Assembly (NCBI RefSeq): GCF_023343835.1
Contig: NC_064447.1
Span: 14,137,501-14,201,500, forward strand
Source of the DNA: Lagopus muta
Taxonomy: Eukaryota; Chordata; Aves; Galliformes; Phasianidae
Reading direction: 5' to 3'
Length of the DNA: 64,000 nucleotides
Position 1 is the stretch's first letter, and every line of letters begins with the position of its first letter. Positions 40,301 through 47,589 of the stretch are shown here, piece by piece. The notes below the pieces were generated by a model. It was not told the origin of the DNA. It saw only the letters and a list, made by a program, of their open reading frames with translations, and searched no databases. The position numbers and the translations under genes are program-made.

Positions 40301-40450
40301 CCCAGGAGCAGCGCGCCCAACGCCTGCGAGAGCCCCACAGAGCCCATGGGGTCAGAAGGCAACGGAAGGAGAGGGAAAACAGAAGGTTCCAGAACGCCTC
40401 TGCTGGTCAGTGAAAGACAAGAGGTGGACAGAAATGCAGTTAATTGTTAA
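21292..40450 (+). CDS. TECPR1: TECPR1, tectonin beta-propeller repeat-containing protein 1
   Basis: Twenty-four coding exons join in frame to 1,198 residues (human about 1,165): 21292-21522, 23028-23210, 23717-23839, 24512-24637, 26067-26241, 26333-26433, 27870-27971, 28323-28468, 29291-29799, 30490-30635, 31538-31693, 32220-32369, 32623-32780, 33803-33930, 34205-34307, 34509-34605, 35008-35087, 35359-35415, 36829-37003, 38222-38357, 38649-38741, 39329-39435, 39834-39953, 40256-40450. Order: tectonin repeats with an embedded dysferlin domain, variable linker, PH domain, second dysferlin domain, more tectonin repeats. The protein binds ATG5-ATG12 and PI3P, promotes autophagosome-lysosome fusion, and directs LC3 lipidation to sphingomyelin-exposing damaged lysosomes. 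The ATG at 21292 has a good context (G at -3, G at +4); an in-frame ATG at 21298 matches the human start and is the alternative. Confidence 0.96.
22528..22544. repeat. Poly(A) run of 17 nt
   Basis: Simple A run in TECPR1 intron 2, without a recognisable retroelement body next to it. Confidence 0.8.
24638..26066 (+). other. TECPR1: TECPR1 intron between coding exons 4 and 5
   Basis: About 1.4 kb. It contains the long A tract at 25294-25322 and a GTCACGTGTC sequence (25812-25821) that matches nine of ten positions of a CLEAR element, possibly by chance. No extra exon is supported. Confidence 0.6.
25294..25322. repeat. Poly(A) tract of 29 nt
   Basis: Uninterrupted A run on the plus strand inside a TECPR1 intron. 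I do not recognise a retroposed gene or SINE in the 150 bp upstream and see no clear target-site duplication. Length is likely to vary between individuals and between assemblies. Confidence 0.85.
26434..27869 (+). other. TECPR1: TECPR1 intron between coding exons 6 and 7
   Basis: About 1.4 kb holding the (TGCAT)5 microsatellite at 27291-27315. Nothing else is recognisable. Confidence 0.6.
27291..27315. repeat. (TGCAT)5 microsatellite
   Basis: Five perfect copies of TGCAT. A short pentanucleotide repeat likely to be polymorphic. Confidence 0.9.
29291..29799 (+). other. TECPR1: TECPR1 exon encoding the low-complexity linker
   Basis: Largest TECPR1 exon (509 nt, residues about 396-566). It starts with SAGCFFTDD and continues into a Ser/Thr/Ala/Pro-rich, probably disordered stretch that differs strongly from the human linker as I remember it. 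The end is conserved again (LQWTNIDLKEA, HPLWAWVSGGGC). Many acidic and Ser residues are compatible with phosphorylation, which is not shown here. Confidence 0.85.
30490..32780 (+). other. TECPR1: TECPR1 ATG5-binding helix and PH domain exons
   Basis: Exon 30490-30635 encodes SITPAQTAAWRKQIFQQL..., a helical segment directly before the PH domain; in the human protein the ATG5-interacting region lies here. Exons 31538-31693, 32220-32369 and the start of 32623-32780 encode the PH fold (about residues 615-722): VWVKTGMLQWW...W, the strand SILFIYYMFHEEKK, HSFALYTPERTKQRWPICLAA and the C-terminal helix EQEMHDWLSLL. The PH domain binds PI3P in the human protein. Confidence 0.85.
30636..31537 (+). 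other. TECPR1: TECPR1 intron, about 0.9 kb
   Basis: Between the ATG5-binding helix exon and the first PH exon. I see no exon, repeat or RNA gene. Confidence 0.6.
32781..33802 (+). other. TECPR1: TECPR1 intron, about 1.0 kb
   Basis: Between the last PH exon and a tectonin exon. Open frames on the minus strand lack splice support and family resemblance. Nothing else seen. Confidence 0.6.
34205..37003 (+). other. TECPR1: TECPR1 second dysferlin domain exons
   Basis: Five small exons (34205-34307, 34509-34605, 35008-35087, 35359-35415, 36829-37003) encode the second dysferlin domain, about residues 830-935. The motifs repeat those of the first copy: YENQRWNPVTGY, DRYMWSDASGLQEC, WVSDWYVDFS, GWQYAADFPASYHG and FVRRRRWARKCKI. 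Splitting one fold over many small exons, including one of 57 nt, is as expected for this gene. Confidence 0.85.
35416..36828 (+). other. TECPR1: TECPR1 intron, about 1.4 kb
   Basis: Separates the last two dysferlin exons. No additional exon, mobile element or RNA gene is apparent. Confidence 0.6.
37004..38221 (+). other. TECPR1: TECPR1 intron with pyrimidine tract and CR1-like remnant
   Basis: About 1.2 kb. It contains the CR1-like remnant at 37226-37260, a following C/T-only tract (about 37256-37286) and an A/T-rich stretch of alternating ATA/TAT near 37690-37740. No exon seen. Confidence 0.5.
37226..37260 (+). mobile_element. Possible CR1 LINE 3'-end remnant
   Basis: GGTGATCTTTGAAGGTCCCTTCCA closely resembles the conserved segment before the CR1 3' end (TGATCTTTAAGGTCCCTTCCA as I recall it), with one inserted base. 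Only about 35 bp match, so this is tentative. Confidence 0.4.
38222..40450 (+). other. TECPR1: TECPR1 C-terminal tectonin repeats and tail
   Basis: Residues about 983-1198. Tectonin blades are clear: GTSWLHVGTDQPF, VWAVARDGSAFYRGSV, LWYRQGITPSYPQGSAWDHVS and VWVIADKVQGSHGLSCGTVCHRTGV. The final exon (40256-40450) begins with GGWEHITVRGNAS and then leaves the conserved fold for a tail of about 50 residues rich in Ser, Gly, Glu and Arg that ends in Asn-Cys. The tail is longer than in the human protein as I recall it. Confidence 0.85.
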
Positions 40451-41920
40451 ACTGCGTTTTGCAAACAAGCGGTAGTCAGTAGAATTTAAAAGGAAACTAA
40501 ATGCTCATTGCCTGAGAGAAAAACACGAGGTTCTTGTGCTACTGATGTATTTTACCAAACTGGAATTTGCAATGGGGTAATTTAAATACTGATTTCTTCT
40601 ACTAGGTCGTGTGTAAAATGTGACTTCATAGAAGTAAGAGTTTTGTCAGGACAGGAAAGCACTGCAGCCAACCGTGTATCACTGACCCTTTTCCACAGCT
40701 GCTTCACATCCATACAAATGTGAAAGTCTTTGCATACAACCATAGCATTTCTCGTTTTTTTTAGATTTCACAGTATATTTTAGAGGCATACTTGACAGAG
40801 ACATCAATATAAGTGAATCTGAGGCAGTTCCAGTGACTTGCACTGTGAACGTAACTACATGACTATAAACATTTAGGCAGTCACAACTTTGCTCACCTTA
40901 GTCCTGCTTGTGTCAGCCTGTAGAGCTCCAGTCATGTTACTCCTGTTCCCATCAGGAAAACTGAACTTCATACAGCTCAGCTCACGATGCAGTTATCAGT
41001 AAGGGACAACTTCTGCCATCTTGGCACACAGTAAGTAATATCTTAATCAAGAGGTGGAATCACTGGTCTTTGCATGACTGTGTAGACAGCATGGCCTATT
41101 CAGTCTTGCTAAGACAGGCATGATCTCATGCTAAATTGTCCCAACAGCAATACATTTCCTCTCCACCTTAATTGGAACCCTGATAACTGGGGGACAGATG
41201 CCCACCTAATGATGCTGGAAGGGACCCGAAAGCAGAGAGGTGAGGTTGTGCTCCAAAGAGCTGCAAGGTTTGCTCTCATACCGCAAGGAGAAGAGCAGGT
41301 CTTAAATAAGATTCTGACTTCACATTGGTAGGGATGCAAAATAAGTTCACTAGTCCCAAGAGACATTGCCACCATACACTACTGCAGATTCAGGAGGAGG
41401 CTGTGCTCTTTACTAAGTGATTGATTCATCCCTTTCTTACAAGTGACCACTTTTCATTCCCAGAAAAGCTTATTTTCCAGTCTTTTGCTTATCTTAGTTA
41501 AACTGTGACATAAAACTATTTGCAGTCTAACCCATGAAGTGCTAAGAAAGCACATTGCCCCTGGCAGCAGTTTACAATCCTTTTCCCTGTGTGTGTGACT
41601 GTGTATGAAGTTATTTTTGTACAACAAGCAGCGTGATGTGGTCTCAGTACTGTATTTGTAGAACCAAAACTGAAGTTTGCAAGTGTTTAAAGAATATATT
41701 TGACATTCTAACGCCAAGGAAAGCACTGTTTCCAAGTCCAAATGTGAATGAAGAGTGAAGATGCTGAGTCTCAAAGCCTGCTGATCTTTCTGACTGTGAT
41801 GATCTGTTCCATACTTGCATTGTAGAAGCACCATAAGTGACGTTTGCATAAATTACCATACACGGATTTTTGCATAACTTGCACGGTAGCTCATCCAAAT
41901 AAAAACGTTACCATATACAT
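40451..41920 (+). other. TECPR1: TECPR1 3' UTR (presumed) with candidate poly(A) signal
   Basis: The first canonical AATAAA after the TAA stop is at 41898-41903, which implies a 3' UTR of about 1.45 kb. Variant hexamers could end the transcript earlier. No other gene is visible. The orphan CpG island begins only about 60 bp further on. Confidence 0.45.
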
Positions 41921-41974
41921 TTTTAGACGATTGCTCGAATTATATTTTCTCTGCGACGCATAAAAAAGCTTTTC

Positions 41975-43025
41975 CTTTGGTAGCGTTCCCACGTCCAACC
42001 CAAACGGAGCCCAGCAGACTGCAGCGCAGCCCCGCAGCCCTTCACGCGCTCACCGCGTTACATTCAGCCCGAACCACTGGCGCTGTGACGGGACGGATTT
42101 ATCCACACCGCGCCGCAATCGTTACGGCCGGGCAGCTCCCAACGAGGCACCGCTCAGCAACTTTTCCAACGCGTTCCTCCCTTTGCCAAAGCAAGCTGGC
42201 AGCGACGCCAACGCCGGCTCTCCCTCGGAAGCATCCGGAGGAGACCGCGACGACACGCGCAGGCCTCCCCGTAACGCAGCGCACCGCCGGAAGGCCGCCC
42301 GCCCCGCACAACGCATGGCGCTCCTCGCGAGAAGACGAGCCCGCCAACGCCTCGCGGCCCCCAGCGCCGCCTCCCGCTCCTTCCCTACAAACGACGCCGC
42401 ACCGAGTTCCCCGCCGATCCCCGCGGCGCCTCGCTCACCCCGGTGCAGAGCGGCTCCTCCCCGCCGCGGAGGTCCGGTCGCTCCGGTGGCGATGGGCGCC
42501 TTCTCACGGCCGGGAGCGCCCGCCTCAGAGCCGGGGCTGCGGAACGTCCTGTGGCCACGAGCGGCGGCGCGTTGTAGGCGCAGACGGCGGGAAAATCAGC
42601 CCGCACCACAGAACGGCAGCTTCTGCCGCGCGGCCGGCCCTTTCACAGAGCTTTGTACCGCAGTCCGGCCCTGCAGGCGCTGCGCTTCTGGCGTCGCAGC
42701 CGCATCCTCGCGCTCCCTCACAGCCGCTCTCCCATCTCGGCGCCCGGGAGGAAGCCGGGCTGCCCGCCCCGCAGCGCGGCACAACAGCCGCAGCACGAGG
42801 CTGCAGCAGGACGAGGGGCGGCAGAGCTGCTCGTCCTCCGCCCGTAATCCAAAACGCACAGGGGTTAAGGAGCGCGGCGTAGCAGAGGAGCGGCTGTTGC
42901 ACGAATTAGGATCCAACAGCGTTCGGCAAATCAAATCCGCCAGAGGCCGGGTTCCGTCTGACACAGGCACCCCGTACTGAGAGCAGAGCCGACCGAGGCG
43001 CGGGCGGTCCGTCGGGAGGTTGCAG
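41975..43025. promoter_or_regulatory. Orphan CpG island between convergent TECPR1 and BHLHA15
   Basis: About 1 kb of G+C-rich, CpG-dense sequence lies between the 3' ends of two convergent genes, where no known promoter is expected. It has promoter-type motifs: CCGGAAG (ETS, 42287-42293), CTCGCGAGA (42324-42332, close to the TCTCGCGAGA palindrome of TATA-less promoters) and GGCGGGAAAA (E2F-like, 42586-42595). GTGAGC donor-like sites occur on the minus strand near 42050 and 42435. Open frames of up to about 300 codons are Arg/Ala/Pro-rich and match no family I know. It may start a lncRNA or an unannotated gene, or be a regulatory island. Confidence 0.65.
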
Positions 43026-43099
43026 AGCTGAGGAGGAAATCTCAGTAACAGAACTTCTCACGGCGAGGGGAAATGGATTTCTGTAGTGCGATCCTGCTG

Positions 43100-43882
43100 C
43101 AAGAGCTCCTGCTCTATTTATTATGCTTCACAGCACTAGAATCTAGCAGTAGCACAGAACGAATCCCCATCACATTACAGGCTTTGTTAGCAAATAATTT
43201 GCAACTAATCATCGCCCAATGTAAGACTATATTGAAAGATTAAGGTTTTTGTAAAAATGAATGATTTGTGCATCATTTAATATCCTTTACAAACAGCCCA
43301 GAAAGCTCCTTTACTCGGGAGAACTCACACTCTAAGGAAGCTCTGTAGGTGTTTACAACAACAGTATTTTTAGAAGCTGTCGTGCTTTGCAAGATTTGAA
43401 ATCACACTGTGTATCTTAAGTACCACAATGCATGTCCAGGACACAATAAAACCAAAGTAACATCTTCCATTGCCTTTAGTGAACTCCAGAGCTGATTCCG
43501 CACTCCAGATAAATACTCAGGGTTAGAGGCCAATTTCACATGCACTGCTCTGCTCATCCAGTCACACTACAGTCATAGCACAGGCAAGAACAAACTGCTG
43601 AACAGTTGGGAATCATGACAGTAGCACTGATAACCAACGAAGACAAGTGCATTCAGGCCTGTCTAATTCACAGGAATTCAGGACTGGCTAATTCACAATC
43701 CCTCCTGGCAGTGCAAGCTCTGAAAATTCCTTGTAATTTATGATAACTCTATACATAGCATAAGCTCTGGCCATGACCATCACCTCTGTCTTTTTAAGAA
43801 AAAAAATGGGGGCAGAGGTTTTAAAGAGATGATTCTTACATGCAGCTAAGCACCGTAAAGGAGGAATGAAGGTAGCAGCTAA
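43100..43882 (-). other. BHLHA15: BHLHA15 3' UTR (presumed)
   Basis: Minus-strand sequence after the TAG stop. The best AATAAA is the TTTATT at 43117-43122; an ATTAAA variant lies at about 43276-43281. The 3' UTR would be about 0.6-0.8 kb. It contains the 25-bp imperfect duplication at 43651-43700. Confidence 0.45.
43651..43700. repeat. Imperfect 25-bp tandem duplication
   Basis: Two adjacent 25-bp copies start with attcaggcctgtctaattca and attcaggactggctaattca and differ at only a few positions. They lie in the presumed BHLHA15 3' UTR. Confidence 0.8.
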
Positions 43883-44374
43883 CTAGGTATTTTTGCTGAG
43901 GCTATGATCATCGTCCCCACATTGCTGTTGATAATGCTGGTACAGTTTGGGCCCCCAGGATCCCCCCAACCCTTCTGCAGCTGGACAGTGTCCATTGGAC
44001 ATATTGAGTATAATGGAGGTCAACGATTTAATGTAATTCTTGGCCAGTGTGAGAGTCTCTATTTTGGAAAGTTTATTCTCAGCTCTCACATGAGGGATGA
44101 CCTCCCGCAGGGCCTGGAATGCATTGTTGAGCTTGTGCATTCTCTGCCTCTCCCGCTCATTGCTTTCCAGTCTCCTCAGATGTCTGTCCTTACTGCTCCA
44201 AGGATGCTTGGCTCTGGCTGCAGCAATCTTGCTGCTCTCCTTGCTTCCCCCACTCTTCCTCTCTGTGTGCCGCAGGCATTTCACCAGTTCCTTTTTTCTC
44301 ATTGCAGACTCCTCAGAAAAGGCTTCTTTATCAGCTGTATGCCTTTTCTTCTTCCCTTTGGCTTTGGCCTTCAT
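43883..44374 (-). CDS. BHLHA15: BHLHA15 (MIST1) basic helix-loop-helix transcription factor
   Basis: Single coding exon of 163 residues, ATG at 44374, TAG at 43883-43885. Residues about 68-121 are a bHLH domain: basic region [14 protein letters not shown], helix 1 [16 protein letters not shown], loop RAENKLS and helix 2 [20 protein letters not shown]. After it comes the MIST1-specific [11 protein letters not shown]. The factor binds CANNTG E-boxes as a homodimer and drives secretory-granule and exocytic maturation in serous exocrine cells such as pancreatic acini and in plasma cells. The N-terminal 65 residues are Lys-rich and differ from the Arg/Pro/Gly-rich mammalian N terminus. An acceptor (cttgtttttgcag) 40 nt upstream of the ATG, with exon edge 44414, shows a separate 5' non-coding exon, as in mammals. 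Human MIST1 has 189 residues. The gene converges on TECPR1. Confidence 0.95.
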   Translation of the reverse strand: MKAKAKGKKKRHTADKEAFSEESAMRKKELVKCLRHTERKSGGSKESSKIAAARAKHPWSSKDRHLRRLESNERERQRMHKLNNAFQALREVIPHVRAENKLSKIETLTLAKNYIKSLTSIILNMSNGHCPAAEGLGGSWGPKLYQHYQQQCGDDDHSLSKNT

Positions 44375-44414
44375 GTTTCAGTAGATGTTCACCAGAACAT
44401 TAAGTATTAGTGTG

Positions 44415-44811
44415 CTGCAAAAACAAGATACCAATATCTTTAACTGTTGGACAGTTTAACTGGGAACAACTGTTCTGATGCTTTTTTTTTTTTAAAACAA
44501 ACTTATCTGATGGTAAGTTTATTTCTTCAGTGAGGTCTACTGGCTGCCAATCTAGAGATGGTTGCTTCAAAACCATGGATGTTACCAGTCAAGATGCCTT
44601 ATGCAGATGAACTAAGGAGAAAATCCTTCTAACAGAGTACAGGTAATAAAGCAGCCATCTATCACCTCAGACTCTTGCAAAATACATTGGGGCATCAGAC
44701 AGAACTTGCAAGCTGTTACTCAAAGCAGTTTCTCCAGCTGCTTTTTGTGGCAGTAGTGGAAAAATGTGTGTTTATAAGCAGTCCACTAGAGGGAAGCATG
44801 ACCCAACTCAC
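44415..44811 (-). other. BHLHA15: Candidate BHLHA15 intron 1
   Basis: Bounded on the minus strand by a strong donor (CCAG/gtgagttgg, intron starts at 44811) and the acceptor cttgtttttgcag ending at 44415. The pairing is inferred; no transcript evidence is available. Confidence 0.45.
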
Positions 44812-45030
44812 CTGGTAGCTCAAGCTGCTGTCCAGGAGCATGCTATCACCCAGGGCTTCTCTCCGTTCTGAGTCCCCACCGCACACACACAAGACAGCAG
44901 CCTCACAATCACTCTTCCTCAAACACCAACCATCAGTCACAATTTCCAAAAATAATTCCTTACATCTTCATCCATCCCATGCAGTCACACAAGGTATCCT
45001 CTTAACACATTTGTGCTGATCAATCTACGC
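44812..45030 (-). other. BHLHA15: Candidate BHLHA15 non-coding exon 1
   Basis: Ends in a consensus donor CCAG/gtgagttgg at 44812/44811. The 5' edge is estimated about 25-30 nt downstream of the TATA-like TTTAAA at 45057-45062. Mammalian MIST1 also has a 5' non-coding exon. An upstream ATG frame (start at 44949) reads through this exon and does not join the coding frame. Confidence 0.4.
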
Positions 45031-45054
45031 AAGAGTGGTTTGAGGTTGGTGAGC

Positions 45055-45198
45055 CATTTAAAACAACTGGCCACAGGTGCACAGCTGCCCAGCACAGGAC
45101 ATCACCCTTAACTGCAGCAGGTGCTGAGAAGCTCCCAGCTGCACCACAGCAACCACACCACTTCCTCTCTTGGTTCTTTACAGCTGTATGTTCAGCTG
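45055..45198 (-). promoter_or_regulatory. BHLHA15: Candidate BHLHA15 core promoter with E-box cluster
   Basis: On the minus strand, a TATA-like GTTTTAAATGG (TTTAAA at 45057-45062) is preceded by seven CANNTG E-boxes within 135 bp: 45064-45069, 45074-45079, 45082-45087, 45118-45123, 45136-45141, 45181-45186 and 45193-45198. About 0.5 would be expected by chance in that length (one per 256 bp). Four are CAGCTG and two are CAGGTG/CACCTG. Regulation by bHLH factors, possibly including MIST1 itself, is inferred. Confidence 0.5.
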
Positions 45199-47589
45199 CT
45201 GGGCACTGACAGTGGCTCAGTTCCCTGTCCATGTGGGTATCCTGGCCATCCCTAGGGTTCCTTACTAGCTAGGAGTCAAGCTTTACCAGAAAGGACAAGA
45301 ATTCACAGAGCAGCTTGGGAAGGTAGCATCTAGGTGCCAAATGCCCACAGGACAGTTCCAAAAAACTTGTGGCAGCTTAGAAGGAGCAATAGGTTTACAA
45401 AAGTATCATGAGAAAGAAAATGGGACTAAAGCCAAGCACTGGGTTTTATTCAGGACTTCTAGTCTAGCTCTCTTAGCAGAAAAGTGCAACTGAAGGACAT
45501 AAAAGTGAAAACAGGACAGAGGACACCGGTCAACTTCCACCCCTCCCCCCCCCCCCCAGCACAGTAAGTGCTGTTAGAGCAGATGAGCAGCTGCTCTCAA
45601 AAAGGAAAATAGCCTGCAAGAATCAGGGAAGGGGTTCATAGAAGCAGCCAGAAAATAAAACTGGGAGGACAGCCCAGGAGGAAGGAAGCTTCAGCAAGGT
45701 GAGGGAGGAAGCAATGAAGTCCTACAAACTGCAGGTGAGGGTGAGCAGATAGGATGAGGTGCGATTAAGAGGGCACTCAGCTGGCTAAGCTTTGCTTTCA
45801 GACTGCAGTACACTGCAGTAACTCCCTGAGAAAGTGCCGTGTGGAGCCACAGCCAGAGAGATGGCATGGGAGCAGAGGAAGAAGAGGAGACAGAAGAGCT
45901 CAGGGGCAGAAGAGTAGGGTATTCAAGAGCAAACAGAGGAGAACCACCACCAAATATCAGCAAGTCTGCACCCATCCCTCAGGGCTGGCATTACTTTTCT
46001 GTGACTTACCACTGTCATCAGCTGTGGAGAAGGACCTAGAGCCCAAAGGGGGACATGGCAGAGACCCGCAAGAAGCCAGGAGTAGCAGCAGCATCCATGG
46101 CAGCATCCATGGCAGCAGCCAGGGCACTGCCTGCCCTCAGGGCTGGGCCAGGGTCCACCAACAGAGATGCCTGGGAACGAGGAGCTTGTGAGGGATGCAG
46201 GACCCTCACATGAAGCACAGCCCACAGGACACGCTGTTGGAAGTCTGCCCAGCAGGCGCTGCGACAATTGAGGAGGCAGCAGCAGCCCCACTGCCCTCCT
46301 CGTCACAGCTGGCTGCCTGCGACACGTGGCATTAGCGGTGTGGGCGGCCCCGGGGCCACAGCCCTGCAGCTGCCAGCAGTGTGCAACCTCAGCCCTGCCA
46401 GCACTCCAATGCTACGTGCTGGGTTTGGGCAGCACATGAAGGAGCACTGCCACAGTCTGCTTCTTCCCACGGAGGGAAAGTGGTGGGCAGGCAGCAGGGA
46501 ACACAAGGCTGCCCGTTTGGGCTGGTCACGGGGCTTACGGGGCCAACAGCGCTACAGCAACATGGGCAGCATATAGAGGCACTGCTGCAGGCTGATGAGT
46601 GCATAAACAACTTGTCTCTGCAGGAGGAATGACTGCCAGACTTACTTCAGCAGGTGGGATGTCCTCAGGCGGAGAAGGAAAAGCCCATCCTAGTTCTGTG
46701 TCCTGCCATGGGCTGTGCAGGTTACCGCACCGCCTGTGCCACAAAGGCACTAAGAGCACTTCCATCCCCTGCAAGGAGGCTGCTGCTGGTAAAGATGCAG
46801 GAGCTCAGATTTTTTCAGTAAGTACATAAGACAGATGTTAGTGCCATGGGAGCTTCCACACCTGCTATCAATAATGACCGCTGTCTTGGTCAAATTTTAG
46901 CCCACTAGTTATATTTTAGCTAACGAAGTCAAGTCATCTTGGTGACAATTTCTTGTTCCCAGGACTCACACCAGCTGTTAGGTGGATGCAGGGGCTTGCA
47001 CACCAGCTTCCAGTAACTACTTCACATTGCTGTGTGTCAGCATGATCTCAACAGGCGAGGAAGAGAAACAGTTCTTTTCTCCTCAGGCAGGGCCAGGCTG
47101 AGAGTCTGAATCTCATGTGAAAGAAACTACTAAAACATGTAAGTACTGCATTTACCTGGGGATCTTAAGTCAATTCAGCACATGCATTTAGATTGAAGCA
47201 CAACTTCTACAAATCAGTCCAAAACATTGTGAGAGAACAGCACCATTCACTTGTTTTCTGAAAGATACCTGTGAGTTCTTCCTATACATATTCAATTCTA
47301 GGATTAAAAGAAATGAATATACACATGTATTTAATTACACTGTTTCTAACTTGAGCGCTGCTTCTCTACTGACAATACACACGTTACCTGAAGTTGAAGC
47401 AAGGGTGAAACAGAAATAATTAAGGGTGGTATTATTTAATGTAGACTCATCTCCTGGATCTGTGGCTTTGAAGTTTTGGTACAATTCTCAGCCTCTGGAT
47501 GCTAACACTGACAGTAGCCAGCTATGCTATACTGTGGACCAGAACCATTACTGGCATCTGTTTAAGAACGAACAAACAGACAAGGAGAT
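45199..47589. other. Intergenic interval between BHLHA15 and LMTK2
   Basis: About 2.4 kb separates the presumed BHLHA15 promoter from the LMTK2 poly(A) site. It holds a C13 run (45545-45557), a G+C-rich segment at about 45.8-46.8 kb with no recognisable gene, and a 12-bp tandem duplication at 46088-46111. Enhancers of BHLHA15 could lie here; nothing in the sequence proves it. Confidence 0.5.
46088..46111. repeat. Perfect 12-bp tandem duplication
   Basis: gcagcatccatg twice head to tail, followed by gcagcagcc. Minor simple repeat. Confidence 0.85.

Noticed and set aside
41218-41335. Possible CR1 fragment (ggaagggaccc) in the TECPR1 3' UTR
   Set aside because: Only about 11 bases resemble CR1 and the flanks do not follow the element, so it was not called.
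46036-46774. G+C-richer segment with open frames on both strands in the BHLHA15-LMTK2 interval
   Set aside because: No recognisable protein, few CpGs compared with the three islands, and no convincing splice sites; left as intergenic.
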